Of a DNA stretch of 64,000 nt, positions 8,054 through 16,107 are shown piece after piece. Origin of the DNA: Pseudomonadales bacterium (GTDB lineage: Bacteria; Pseudomonadota; Gammaproteobacteria; Pseudomonadales; Azotimanducaceae); assembly GCA_012103505.1 (NCBI GenBank), contig WLWP01000001.1, forward strand, positions 4,030,001 through 4,094,000, read 5' to 3'. The position numbers and the translations under genes were made by a program. How positions within the stretch are numbered: position 1 is the stretch's first letter; each line of letters begins with the position of its first letter. The notes below the pieces were generated by a model, which saw nothing but the letters and a program-made list of their open reading frames with translations, did not search any database and was not told the DNA's origin.

Positions 8054-8506
8054 CTATAGAGAAGCTGGGTTCTTATTCTTGATCTTTCCCCACTTGCTGT
8101 TCGCGGTCTTAATGCGTCCAGGAACATCCTTCAACCAATCGTTCTGGATGCCGGAATCGAGGTTGAGGTATGTTTTGCCATCGATGACGCGCCATACTTC
8201 TGGGTCACCAATGAATTTCTTGCCAACTGATACACCAAAGGCGCAGTAGCCATTGTAGGCAGGCGCGTATTTGGCAGGATTAGCTTCAAATGTCTCCATG
8301 TTCTCTTTGTTCGAGAACAAGTACGTGGCACCGTCATGGTTTGCAACGTAGTTGCCGTTACCGCGCAGCGGGCGCTTGTCGGTTTGGTAAGTCACTACGT
8401 CGTAGCCTTGTACAGCTGGGGTGCTATGGGTGTAGTCGGCGGCCATTACACTGCCTGAAAAGAAAAGGGCTGCAATTCCAGCAAAAATTAGTTGTTTGAT
8501 TTTCAT
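8054..8506 (-). CDS. Exported YHS-domain protein
   Basis: The 150-residue product has a clear Sec signal peptide (MKIKQLIFAG...SGSVMA, cleavage near residue 22-23) and a YHS-type domain. The motif YNGYCAFGVSVGKK contains Cys88, and downstream residues (DPEVWRVIDGKTYLNLD) are typical of this secreted YHS subgroup. YHS domains are thought to bind metal. It should be periplasmic. It is the first gene of the minus-strand operon ending at the NTF2-like gene, and its promoter region is shared with the divergent AraC-type regulator. GGAG precedes the ATG. The substrate is unknown. Confidence 0.85.
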   Translation of the reverse strand: MKIKQLIFAGIAALFFSGSVMAADYTHSTPAVQGYDVVTYQTDKRPLRGNGNYVANHDGATYLFSNKENMETFEANPAKYAPAYNGYCAFGVSVGKKFIGDPEVWRVIDGKTYLNLDSGIQNDWLKDVPGRIKTANSKWGKIKNKNPASL

Positions 8507-8618
8507 CGATAAACTCCAGGGTTATTTTTCAGTTAGATTCCAGAAAGCATCAACTTTCTTGGGCACTATAATCTCCGAAGATATATCGACGATAAATAAT
8601 CAAATGAACGAAAATTAT

Positions 8619-8682
8619 ACTAAATCGTACTTAAACGTACCGTTTCGACTAAATCGTATTTGTTTACTACTGAATCGTATTT
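8619..8682. promoter_or_regulatory. Three direct repeats in the YHS/araC divergent promoter, candidate AraC-type operators
   Basis: ACTAAATCGTACTT (8619-8632), ACTAAATCGTATTT (8648-8661) and ACTGAATCGTATTT (8669-8682) are near-identical and in the same orientation, with starts 29 and then 21 bases apart. Two helical turns between the last two is the usual arrangement for an AraC-family dimer. The rest of 8507-8769 is AT-rich and holds no other gene. Confidence 0.55.
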
Positions 8683-8769
8683 CATTTTGGATGTTCAGCT
8701 GCTTAGCCTGGGAAGAGTTGGTAGTCTGTCGAAATAATGTAGCCCTTCTCCAACAGAAAGTTGAATTTG

Positions 8770-9702
8770 ATGGACGCACTAACCGATATTTTGAACACGC
8801 TCCGACTGTCGAGCACTTTGTATTTTCGAACCGAACTAACCGCGCCATGGTCGATAGGCGTGCCTGCTCAAGCGAAGGTTGCAAGATTTCATATTGTGAT
8901 TCGAGGTCAATGTTGGCTACAGGTCGATGGTGATGAGGGCGTGCACATGTCCAACGGTGACTTGGTCGTGATCCCCCATGGAGCCGGCCATGTGATAGCT
9001 GATGAACCGACGATGGATTCACGCCCTCTGTCAGATGTTTTGGAGGAAGTCGAATATGAGGGTCGTGGCCCCCTGGTCTATGGCGGCGGTGGCGCGGGAT
9101 GTTGTCTAGTCTGTGGAGAATTTGCGTTTGACGATCTCGGGAGTCACCCTCTACTTGAGAATTTGCCTAGTAAGCTCTACGTAACGGGAGACAGCAGCTA
9201 CAACACAAATTGGTTAGACAGTGCCATGGGGTTTATCGCACACGAAGCCGCGAAGCTTGAACCAGGCGCACACGCAATTATTGACCGGCTATCCGAAATC
9301 ATTCTAATCCAAGTGATCCGGGCTACGTTGGCGTCGACAAAAGAACTTATTCCTTTTCTATCCGTATTTGCGGACTCACGGATTAATCAAGTCTTATCTG
9401 CAATACACGCCGATCCCGCTGAAAACTGGAGTGTCGAGAATCTGGGCCAACTCGTTAACATGTCGAGATCATCTTTCTCCAATCGTTTTACCGAGTTGGC
9501 GCATATGACGCCGTTGCAATACGTAATTTTTGTTCGACTTGAGAAGGCCAGTCGGTTGCTCATCGAGACCGACACACCACTCATTTCGGTTGCAGAACAA
9601 ATCGGCTATCAGTCCGAAGCAGCCTTCAGCCAGGCGTTTAAGAAACAATATGATATGAGGCCAGGGGAATTTCGTAGGGTTCACACGCAAATCGCGGCGT
9701 AA
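8770..9702 (+). CDS. AraC-family transcriptional regulator with cupin_6 sensor domain
   Basis: The protein of about 310 residues has an N-terminal cupin-type ligand domain (HIVIRGQCWLQVDGDEGV, DLVVIPHGAGHVI) and a C-terminal pair of helix-turn-helix motifs (WSVENLGQLVNMSRSSFSNRF and PLISVAEQIGYQSEAAFSQAFK). A TTG at 8761 could also start it, but the ATG at 8770 has AGAAAG at better spacing and gives a typical N terminus (MDALTDILNTLRL). It diverges from the YHS-DoxX-MAPEG operon and most probably controls it through the repeats at 8619-8682. The MBL-fold gene downstream could be a second target. Confidence 0.85.
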   Translation: MDALTDILNTLRLSSTLYFRTELTAPWSIGVPAQAKVARFHIVIRGQCWLQVDGDEGVHMSNGDLVVIPHGAGHVIADEPTMDSRPLSDVLEEVEYEGRGPLVYGGGGAGCCLVCGEFAFDDLGSHPLLENLPSKLYVTGDSSYNTNWLDSAMGFIAHEAAKLEPGAHAIIDRLSEIILIQVIRATLASTKELIPFLSVFADSRINQVLSAIHADPAENWSVENLGQLVNMSRSSFSNRFTELAHMTPLQYVIFVRLEKASRLLIETDTPLISVAEQIGYQSEAAFSQAFKKQYDMRPGEFRRVHTQIAA

Positions 9703-9894
9703 GTTGATTGGGTTATGCCCCATGCAAAAAACTTGGCCAGCAGGCTATGTCGCACCTACAGATTTGTCTCTCATGATCTCTAGAAATTCTTCGAACCATA
9801 AAGGGACTAATCGCCCACCACAGCGTTCGAATTTTTCATGAATTCTAAAGCCACCTCAAAAACACTTTACAAGTATCCTCAGCTACTTTGTTGG

Positions 9895-9916
9895 TTTCTG
9901 AAGTTAGCTTCAGAAA
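9895..9916. promoter_or_regulatory. Perfect 9-bp inverted repeat upstream of the MBL-fold gene
   Basis: TTTCTGAAG and CTTCAGAAA flank a four-base loop 61 bases before the ATG of the next gene. It lacks a T-tract, so an operator is more likely than a terminator for the AraC gene. Apart from this, the gap 9703-9977 shows no gene I can support. Confidence 0.4.
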
Positions 9917-9977
9917 TTGACCATTCAAATCAGTAGGCGGCCTATCATAGGGTGTAGCTCTTGATTCAGGAGTAACT

Positions 9978-10751
9978 ATGCCCTTACCCGTAGCAGACCA
10001 GTGGTTCGTTCGAAAGAGTCACGATGACGATGTGACACTGATTACAGAACCTCACGTCCACCCCTTTCTGCGCTGCAACATCTGGCATATCCAGGGTCGC
10101 GATGCTGACCTTTTAATTGATACGGGCATGGGCATCGCCGACCTAACCTTGGCAGCACGTGATCTTTTCACAAAGAAGCTAAACGTCGTTCTCACGCATT
10201 CTCATGTCGATCATTCGGGCGGGGTCCACGAGTTTGACAACTGCTTCATGCACAAGGAAGAAATGGACCTAGTGACACGTATTGATTCGCAACTGCCATT
10301 GGCTACACAGCACTGGCCTGAAGACATATTGGCGATGATGAAGGAAGACGGCGCGGTCGATGAGTATGTGATTACAGCGCGACCGGATACCAAGTTTGAA
10401 CCCGATGCGTATCAACAACTATCAGCAAAAAAAGCAACTGTGATCGGCGAGGGAGATGTCATCGACCTTGGCAATCGAGCCTTCGAAGTAATGCACTTAC
10501 CGGGACATAGTCCCGGTAGCATTGGTCTTTGGGAAGTTGCAACGAAGACGCTTTTCTCCGGCGATGCGATTTATGACGCACAGTTACTCGATGAGCTTCC
10601 CGGAAGTGATCAGAGCCACTATCAAGCTACCATGCGACGTTTGTTGGAGCTGCCAGCATCGGTCGTTCATGGCGGACATGATGAGAGTTTTGGGCGGTCC
10701 CGGTTGATAGAGATTGCGACTGACTATCTAAATGCCTTTGAGTCGGCCTGA
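9978..10751 (+). CDS. Metallo-beta-lactamase-fold hydrolase
   Basis: The 257-residue cytoplasmic protein has the MBL motif His74-x-His76-x-Asp78-His79 (THSHVDHSGG), followed by MHLPGHSPGSIGLW and FSGDAIYD, which supply the remaining zinc ligands. These enzymes hydrolyse thioesters, lactones or related bonds. AGGAG lies at 9967-9971, seven bases before the ATG. The last 20 bases overlap the start of the MFS gene, so the two are co-translated and probably import and hydrolyse, or hydrolyse and export, the same compound (inference). No signal peptide is present, which argues against a beta-lactamase. Confidence 0.85.
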   Translation: MPLPVADQWFVRKSHDDDVTLITEPHVHPFLRCNIWHIQGRDADLLIDTGMGIADLTLAARDLFTKKLNVVLTHSHVDHSGGVHEFDNCFMHKEEMDLVTRIDSQLPLATQHWPEDILAMMKEDGAVDEYVITARPDTKFEPDAYQQLSAKKATVIGEGDVIDLGNRAFEVMHLPGHSPGSIGLWEVATKTLFSGDAIYDAQLLDELPGSDQSHYQATMRRLLELPASVVHGGHDESFGRSRLIEIATDYLNAFESA

Positions 10752-11925
10752 GAGGGATAGAGCGTTGGAGTTTCGCAAAATCATCGCAGCATTGCCTGGA
10801 ATTGCTCTGGGCAACTTCGCGATATTTACTGCGCCCATATACATTGGCAGCCTAGTCGATGGGCTGGGATACGACGAACGCCAAGCCGGTCTGATAAGCA
10901 CTTTGGAGATCGGCGCTGTCGCCTTAACCTGCTTGATGCTCTCCAATATTCTCAATCGATTGCCGCTCCGTAGAGTATCTGGGGTAGGCATCATTATTGT
11001 TGTTGCATCAAATGTTCTTACCTATTGGGCAGATCAAATTATCCAGGTTGCCACATTACGCATCCTCGCAGGGCTTGGCGCAGGCCTCTGTCTAGCCATC
11101 GCTGGCAGCTTGATCAGTAGAACCACAGACGCCGACCGTACTGTCGGCACGCTTCTGGCGGTCAATACACTCCTGATGGTCGTCATACTTATGCTGCTCG
11201 GATGGGCAAAATCAATCTGGATGTTTAACGGTTATCTTGCCGTCTATGCTTTGCTAGCAGGACTGTTAGTCCCCCTGCTGATCTTCATACCTCAGCGTTC
11301 GGGCGACGCGCCACATTCCGCTTCAATTCCACCGTCAGAAGCTCGAATTGGTCTAGGCTTGCTAGGCCTCGCAACTTTTACCCTATTTTGCGTGCTCGAG
11401 GGCGGAGTTTGGTCGTTTAGTGAGCGCAGCGGGACCCAACTGGGTTTCACCGATCCAGAAATCGGAATGTTCTTGGGATTGGCTCAGGTCGCCGGTTTAA
11501 TAGCCGCATTAATTGCAGCGATATTCGGGGCACGTATTCCCCGCATCTATCCAATTATTACGGGTATTCCGCTAATGGGGATCGCAGGGTTTACAATTTA
11601 TCAAACTGCCTCTCAAGCAGTCTATGCGATCAGCCTAGCGTTGTTTCTCTTTGGATTCTTTTTTGCATTCCCGTATCTGCTGGGCGCTTTCGCTCGTCTG
11701 GACATTCATGGCAGGTGGCTCGCCCGCGCAAACGGAGCAAACCTACTGGGAGGCGCAATCGCTCCAGCCATTGCTGGAAGTGTCGTGAGCACGACGGACT
11801 TTCAAACACTCGGCATTTTTCTGACGGGGGTTGCGACCATCACAGCAATCCTGGCGGTGAGTTTCTCTGCGAATCTAACCAGAGATACTCTGACGAGAGA
11901 TTATTCTGAATCTGCTTCAGGATAG
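10732..11925 (+). CDS. MFS transporter
   Basis: This 397-residue permease has about twelve hydrophobic helices, a small cytoplasmic centre (PQRSGDAPHSASIPPSEA) and a GSLVDGLGYDERQAGLIS opening typical of YbjJ- or YfcJ-like MFS members. It begins with an ATG inside the end of the MBL-fold gene (20-base overlap), so the pair forms a unit. The 3' end overlaps the convergent LysR gene by 25 bases. The substrate is unknown; the partner hydrolase suggests an ester- or lactone-like molecule (inference). Confidence 0.8.
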   Translation: MPLSRPERDRALEFRKIIAALPGIALGNFAIFTAPIYIGSLVDGLGYDERQAGLISTLEIGAVALTCLMLSNILNRLPLRRVSGVGIIIVVASNVLTYWADQIIQVATLRILAGLGAGLCLAIAGSLISRTTDADRTVGTLLAVNTLLMVVILMLLGWAKSIWMFNGYLAVYALLAGLLVPLLIFIPQRSGDAPHSASIPPSEARIGLGLLGLATFTLFCVLEGGVWSFSERSGTQLGFTDPEIGMFLGLAQVAGLIAALIAAIFGARIPRIYPIITGIPLMGIAGFTIYQTASQAVYAISLALFLFGFFFAFPYLLGAFARLDIHGRWLARANGANLLGGAIAPAIAGSVVSTTDFQTLGIFLTGVATITAILAVSFSANLTRDTLTRDYSESASG

Positions 11926-12818
11926 AGAGTCCTTACTGCTGCTAATACAGTATCCGTGATCACACTAGTCGGATCATTGATCGGGTAGATAAGTTCAATG
12001 TCGACGTCTAGAACAAGCTCCTCCAGTCCGAGCGGTCGAATCAACCCTTGCTCAACCCAACGGGCTGCAAAACTCTCAACCAACAGTCCCAAGTGGCTCC
12101 CGCCGAGTACAAGCGCCAGAATGCCCCCACCACTTCTCGAACAAGAGTCGTATTTAGCAAACAACGGGACGGTCGCTTTCTCGCTTTCAAAGAGATCATC
12201 ATATCCAGCAATCTTATGGTTCTGTAGATCGTCCAATTCAATTTGACTGTCAGGTGTGTCGAACAGCGCGTGTCCTTTCCCGCAATAACATCTGTGCTTC
12301 TGCTTTGTTATAAACTCTCGTTTGATTTTGTCCTCTAATTCATTGAAGTAGCCGAACGCGCAATGCAGTTCGCCAGACGATACTTTCTCTTTAAGGTCTT
12401 CAACGGGTCCGAACTCTAGGGAGAACGTGCTCTTGGGCAATGACGCTTCCACGTGCTGGATCAATTCATGAAGTCTGACTGTGCCTTCGACGAATAACTC
12501 GGACAGCACGCCAATTCTAAATTCTTTGTGCATCTGTTCTGACAGCGCATCAATTTTGTCCCGAAAACGATCCATTGATAGATCCAGTTCCTCGCTGGCA
12601 TCCAGTAGACCTTCTCCTTGAGGCGTCAGCCGAAACCCCTTAACACCCCGCTCGCACAATCGCATGCCAACGCGGGACTCCAGCTGGGCAATGTTCATGC
12701 TCACATTCGAAAGACTAGTTCCGAGAGAGTCTGCAGCCAACGAAAAGCTCTTCTGCCGAGTTACTTCGCGGAAAATTCTCAAGAGCTTAAGGTCTACGTC
12801 GTACAACTGTCGCGGCAT
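11901..12818 (-). CDS. LysR-family transcriptional regulator
   Basis: The 305-residue protein has the LysR winged helix at residues about 5-65 (DLKLLRIFREVTRQKSFSLAADSLGTSLSNVSMNIAQLE, shown here only as its typical order) and a periplasmic-binding-protein-like effector domain with KEFRIGVLSELFVEG. It is transcribed away from the GST-Rieske operon across a 104-base shared promoter, which is the usual LysR arrangement, and so probably regulates that operon. No convincing T-N11-A pair could be chosen in the gap. It overlaps the MFS gene convergently by 25 bases. Confidence 0.85.
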   Translation of the reverse strand: MPRQLYDVDLKLLRIFREVTRQKSFSLAADSLGTSLSNVSMNIAQLESRVGMRLCERGVKGFRLTPQGEGLLDASEELDLSMDRFRDKIDALSEQMHKEFRIGVLSELFVEGTVRLHELIQHVEASLPKSTFSLEFGPVEDLKEKVSSGELHCAFGYFNELEDKIKREFITKQKHRCYCGKGHALFDTPDSQIELDDLQNHKIAGYDDLFESEKATVPLFAKYDSCSRSGGGILALVLGGSHLGLLVESFAARWVEQGLIRPLGLEELVLDVDIELIYPINDPTSVITDTVLAAVRTLYPEADSE

Positions 12819-12922
12819 ATGAAACTACTTCATCTGTTCGATAACATTAGTTCAGAACTCCAGTATTCGGTCCTTCACCCACTTCCTCTACATTGGATGC
12901 ACACTGATTGAGGAGAGTAAAA

Positions 12923-13579
12923 ATGGAACAGTCGCTTGAGCTCGTAAGCTTTAAAACGTGTCCATTCGTACAGCGTTCTGTCATCACGTTAGCCTACAAA
13001 GACATTCCATTCAAAGTCACTTACATCGACCTGGCGAATCCGCCAGATTGGTTTTCAGCCATCTCACCACTTGGCAAAGTGCCAGTCTTAAAAGTCGGCA
13101 ATGAAACGCTTTTTGAATCCGCCGTGATCAATGAATACATCGACGACATATCTGGCGGACAGCTGCAATCTGAGACTCCACTCGAAAAAGCCAAAGACCG
13201 CGCTTGGATAGAAGTCGCCTCTAGCATGCTCGGTAACGACTATTACCTGAAAGTCGCTATAGACAAGGCTGCGTATGAACAACACCGCGATGCGCTTGCC
13301 CTTCAATTCCATCGTCTTGAGGCACACTTGGGTGAAGGACCTTGGTTCAATGGTAGTGAGTTCAGCTTGGTCGATACCGCATTCGCACCGCTTTTTACCC
13401 ACCAAAACATCGCTAATGCTCGGTACTCAGTGATTGATCCCACAACTATGCCCAAAGTGGTTGATTGGTCAGAACGTCTGCTGTCATTGCCTTGCGTACA
13501 GGAATCAACGGTAACCGAGTTCGGTTCAGTCTACTTGTCTGATCTCGAAGAATACGGAAGCTACGGTCTACAAGCCTAA
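12923..13579 (+). CDS. Glutathione S-transferase family protein
   Basis: The 218-residue soluble protein has a thioredoxin-like N-terminal domain with the CPF motif (SFKTCPFVQRS, Cys13 as possible active-site thiol) and the glutathione-contact segment NETLFESAVINEYID, followed by an all-helical C-terminal domain. A Cys active site suggests an omega- or beta-like GST doing thiol transfer or reductive chemistry. AGGAG at 12911-12915 selects the ATG at 12923 over a TTG at 12908. It opens an operon with the Rieske-like oxygenase, the FMN split-barrel protein and the DUF4345 protein, and is divergent from a LysR gene. Confidence 0.85.
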   Translation: MEQSLELVSFKTCPFVQRSVITLAYKDIPFKVTYIDLANPPDWFSAISPLGKVPVLKVGNETLFESAVINEYIDDISGGQLQSETPLEKAKDRAWIEVASSMLGNDYYLKVAIDKAAYEQHRDALALQFHRLEAHLGEGPWFNGSEFSLVDTAFAPLFTHQNIANARYSVIDPTTMPKVVDWSERLLSLPCVQESTVTEFGSVYLSDLEEYGSYGLQA

Positions 13580-13602
13580 ATCGGACTCGTTTGAGCATAA
13601 AC

Positions 13603-14811
13603 ATGACAGACATAGACATAAGCAGCTTACTAACGGAAGCTGAAATAGCGCACATCAAAGAACCCATAGAACAGGCAGGAACGCTACCCGCTAGGTGCTT
13701 TACTGATGATGAGTTCTATCAGCTCGAAATCGATCGTATTTTCGGGCGGCGTTGGGTCGCTGTTCTATTTGAATCAGATGTAGCAGGCATTGGGGATCTG
13801 AGACCTTTTGATCTATGTGGCGTTCCACTTCTGGCGGTGCGAACCTCAAGTAATGACATCAGTATATTCCATAACATTTGTCCATATGATGGCTGCCTGG
13901 CAGTCATTGACCCCATTAGCGGGGCTTCACAAATCGAGACGCCTTATCACGGCTGGGTTTATGACTTGAATGGCACGCTGTTAGAAGCGCCAGTTTGGGG
14001 TGGAACGAAGCACTCTTCGCCTGACTCTCTAAACGGAAAGGATATCAACCTGCAACAGGTGTACAGCCGTAGCTTTCTAAACACGGTATTTATTAATCTT
14101 GCAGATGCTCCGTTAGGTTTCGATGACCACATCGCGCCCCTTCATCGCGCCTTATCGGAGTACGACTTCTCAATTGCGCGGCCAGGTGTGAATGAGCAGG
14201 CTCGTGTTCAGGTGAGCTCCCTTAACGTTAAGACAAACTGGAAGACTCATTTCGAAAACGCGTGCATCAACGTGTTGCACGAAAATTTTGTACATGAGGG
14301 GTACAAGGTATCTCCTGAGATACCACGCGTGTCTGATGAGGGAGTACCCACTTTCCAAGCAATCATCGACGAAAAACTTCTCGCACTAAGTTATAAACAT
14401 CAAGACTTTTTGCAGACGTATCCAGAAATGGACATTCCGCACTTGGGTTTTGAATCATCCGGACAGCCTGAAACGGAGACGTTTGGAACGCTCTACCCCA
14501 ACTTCTTCGTTTCCGCCTCATCCCAGTTTATTGAAGTGGGTTTTGCATTGCCCGATGGCCCTGAGGAAACCAATCAAAGGATGATCTATCTGTACGAGAA
14601 GGAGGTTGCGGAATCCCCGGACGCCCGTGAGCTGCGAACGCTAGTGGCAGAAGGTTTCGCCAGTGCGGCGCAAGAAGATGCCCGGATTTGCGAGGCGGTT
14701 CAGCTTGCTCGTAGATCGCCAGTGTTTAACCAAAAATTCTATTCACCATTCTGGGATCAGATGCACTACGAGTTCAGCAACTGGGTTCTGGCTGATCTTG
14801 AGCAAGCATAA
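13603..14811 (+). CDS. Rieske-type ring-hydroxylating oxygenase alpha-subunit homologue with degenerate [2Fe-2S] site
   Basis: The 402-residue protein has the length and order of a Rieske non-haem iron oxygenase alpha subunit. In the Rieske domain the usual CxH...CxxH ligands read Cys93-Pro-Tyr95 and Thr113-Pro-Tyr-His116 (CPYDG and TPYHGW), so one His and one Cys are replaced. The catalytic domain keeps NWKTHFENACINVLHENFVH with His226 and His231, and a probable third iron ligand Asp359 (QEDARICEAVQ), but has Asn where the bridging Asp/Glu normally precedes the first His. Mononuclear iron binding looks possible while a normal Rieske cluster does not. The ATG at 13603 is preferred over a TTG at 13591. 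The substrate is unknown. Confidence 0.8.
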   Translation: MTDIDISSLLTEAEIAHIKEPIEQAGTLPARCFTDDEFYQLEIDRIFGRRWVAVLFESDVAGIGDLRPFDLCGVPLLAVRTSSNDISIFHNICPYDGCLAVIDPISGASQIETPYHGWVYDLNGTLLEAPVWGGTKHSSPDSLNGKDINLQQVYSRSFLNTVFINLADAPLGFDDHIAPLHRALSEYDFSIARPGVNEQARVQVSSLNVKTNWKTHFENACINVLHENFVHEGYKVSPEIPRVSDEGVPTFQAIIDEKLLALSYKHQDFLQTYPEMDIPHLGFESSGQPETETFGTLYPNFFVSASSQFIEVGFALPDGPEETNQRMIYLYEKEVAESPDARELRTLVAEGFASAAQEDARICEAVQLARRSPVFNQKFYSPFWDQMHYEFSNWVLADLEQA

Positions 14812-14854
14812 GCCGCCACACCAAAACCTAAGACACTACAAAGGAGATTGAACG

Positions 14855-15295
14855 ATGACCATGAACATGACCAAACCAGAACGTGAAGCATTCCTACGGG
14901 ACGTCCACGTTGGCGTAATTTCGATTGAGATCGAAGGCTCCGCGCCGTTGTCTGCACCCATCTGGTACGACTACGATCCAGCAGTCGGGCTCTGGATACT
15001 TACAGCCCCCGATAGCAAGAAAGGTAAGGCACTAGCAATCTGCAACCGATTCACGTTAGTCGCGCAGACGGAGACTGCCCCTGCCTACCAATATGTGTGT
15101 GTCACTGGGCGAGTGTCCGAAGTGCGAACCGCGAACTTCGAGACCGATACCCGGCCTATGGCCGAGCGCTACCTCGACTCTGACACTGCCAACGCGTACT
15201 TGGAGATGAATGCTGATGAGGTATCCAACTACTATCTTATGCTGCCAGAGCAATGGCTGACCTTCGACTACACAAAGTTACCAACAGCCGCTTGA
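14855..15295 (+). CDS. Pyridoxamine 5'-phosphate oxidase-like FMN split-barrel protein
   Basis: The 146-residue protein has the split-barrel flavin-binding pattern: EREAFLRDVHVGVISIEIEG at the start, APIWYDYDPAVGLWILTAP, and QYVCVTGRVSEV in the central strands. Members bind FMN, F420 or haem and reduce small substrates. AAGGAGA precedes the ATG. It lies 43 bases after the Rieske-like gene and 24 bases before the DUF4345 gene on the same strand. A flavin electron donor for the unusual oxygenase is an attractive but unproven idea. Confidence 0.8.
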   Translation: MTMNMTKPEREAFLRDVHVGVISIEIEGSAPLSAPIWYDYDPAVGLWILTAPDSKKGKALAICNRFTLVAQTETAPAYQYVCVTGRVSEVRTANFETDTRPMAERYLDSDTANAYLEMNADEVSNYYLMLPEQWLTFDYTKLPTAA

Positions 15296-15319
15296 GCGGC
15301 CAAGACTGGAGGAATTCCT

Positions 15320-15751
15320 ATGACCAATCAAATTGTACTGAAGATAATCCTTGCTCTTCTAGGGGTGTTTGTGGTCTTTTCCGGCCTGGATATGACCCTG
15401 GGAGGCTTCTTCACTTTGGGTTGGATGGAGCAAGTAACCTTCTTCGAAGTTGTTGACGACGCTAAGTTCCAAGAGGCGGACAACCATTACCGGTTTTTGG
15501 GTGGTGTTTGGACAGGCATGGGTGTCCTGCTAATACTATCTGTCACTAACCTGAAAAAGTACCAGAGCATGCTCACACTAGTCTTTGCCTGCGTATTTTT
15601 AGGTGGACTCGCTCGTTTAAGTCAAATGAACGCGGAGGTCCTACTATCACCGGGGGTCCTTTGGGCTTTTGTGGTTGAGGTCGTGGGTATGCCGCTGCTG
15701 TACCTCTGGCTTTCCAAGAGTGTTGTAGATGGCATCAGTTCGGAAGTTTAG
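15320..15751 (+). CDS. DUF4345 family membrane protein
   Basis: This 143-residue protein has four predicted membrane helices and the DUF4345 hallmark segment DNHYRFLGGVWTGMGVLL. The function of the family is unknown; members often adjoin oxidoreductase and catabolic genes. GGAGGAATT precedes the ATG. It is the last intact gene of the GST-Rieske-FMN operon. Downstream, the sequence decays into gene relics. Confidence 0.75.
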   Translation: MTNQIVLKIILALLGVFVVFSGLDMTLGGFFTLGWMEQVTFFEVVDDAKFQEADNHYRFLGGVWTGMGVLLILSVTNLKKYQSMLTLVFACVFLGGLARLSQMNAEVLLSPGVLWAFVVEVVGMPLLYLWLSKSVVDGISSEV

Positions 15752-15781
15752 CTTCGGGTATGCCCGCTCGCCTGAGGGATC

Positions 15782-15928
15782 ATGTCGATTTGTACCGTAA
15801 GTAGAAAGTCAGCGTGGCTTGTCTTCATGATAACGCTTGCGCTGCCGGTCTTCGGTTCGCCCTTTGGTCCGATCCCGGGCGGGAAGTTGGAAGGTAGTAA
15901 AGGAAAGCCGAGGCCATCTCGCCGTTAG
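15782..15928 (+). pseudogene. 48-codon frame with signal-peptide-like start, probable remnant of an exported protein
   Basis: From ATG 15782 a frame reads MSICTVSRKSAWLVFMITLA, then LPVFGSPFGPIPGGKLEG, and ends at TAG 15926-15928. The first 30 residues look like an export signal, and the GPIPGGKLEG turn resembles the mature start of a family of exported proteins I cannot name with certainty. No ribosome binding site is clear, and the frame runs into the DoxX relic, so I read it as a truncated remnant. Confidence 0.35.
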
Positions 15929-16007
15929 GGCTCCGTTTGTATCTAGCACCCGTCATGCTCCAATCCGATTGGAATAAGTACATCGGGTTTGACGGTATGT
16001 CAGTTCG
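15907..16007 (+). pseudogene. DoxX relic (first-helix fragment)
   Basis: One frame reads LRLYLAPVMLQSDWNKYIGF, nearly identical to LRLYLAPVMLQSGWNKYLGF of the intact DoxX protein encoded at 7266-7856, with flanking similarity (AEAISPLG against AEGLAPLA; DGMS against NGVT). A TAA at 15898-15900 lies just upstream in frame, and similarity ends by about 16007. It is a dead fragment on the opposite strand to the intact gene, about 100 bases inside the second copy of the 24-bp repeat. The surrounding gap 15752-16290 has no other gene. Confidence 0.8.
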
Positions 16008-16107
16008 TATGGATTGCGATCTGACACAACCCAAGGCTGCTGCTTTTCCTGATGTTAAGCACTATTGTTGTTGACCCAATCCTGTTGTTAGGTAGCCGTA
16101 GGTGGTA

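Noticed and set aside
9742..9846. Minus-strand stop-free stretch reading like the end of a protein (VPLWFEEFLEIMRDKSVG)
   Set aside because: It is about 35 codons, has no start or ribosome binding site, and I could not place it in a family; chance is possible.
12819..12922. LysR T-N11-A operator in the divergent gap
   Set aside because: Several weak matches occur and none stands out.
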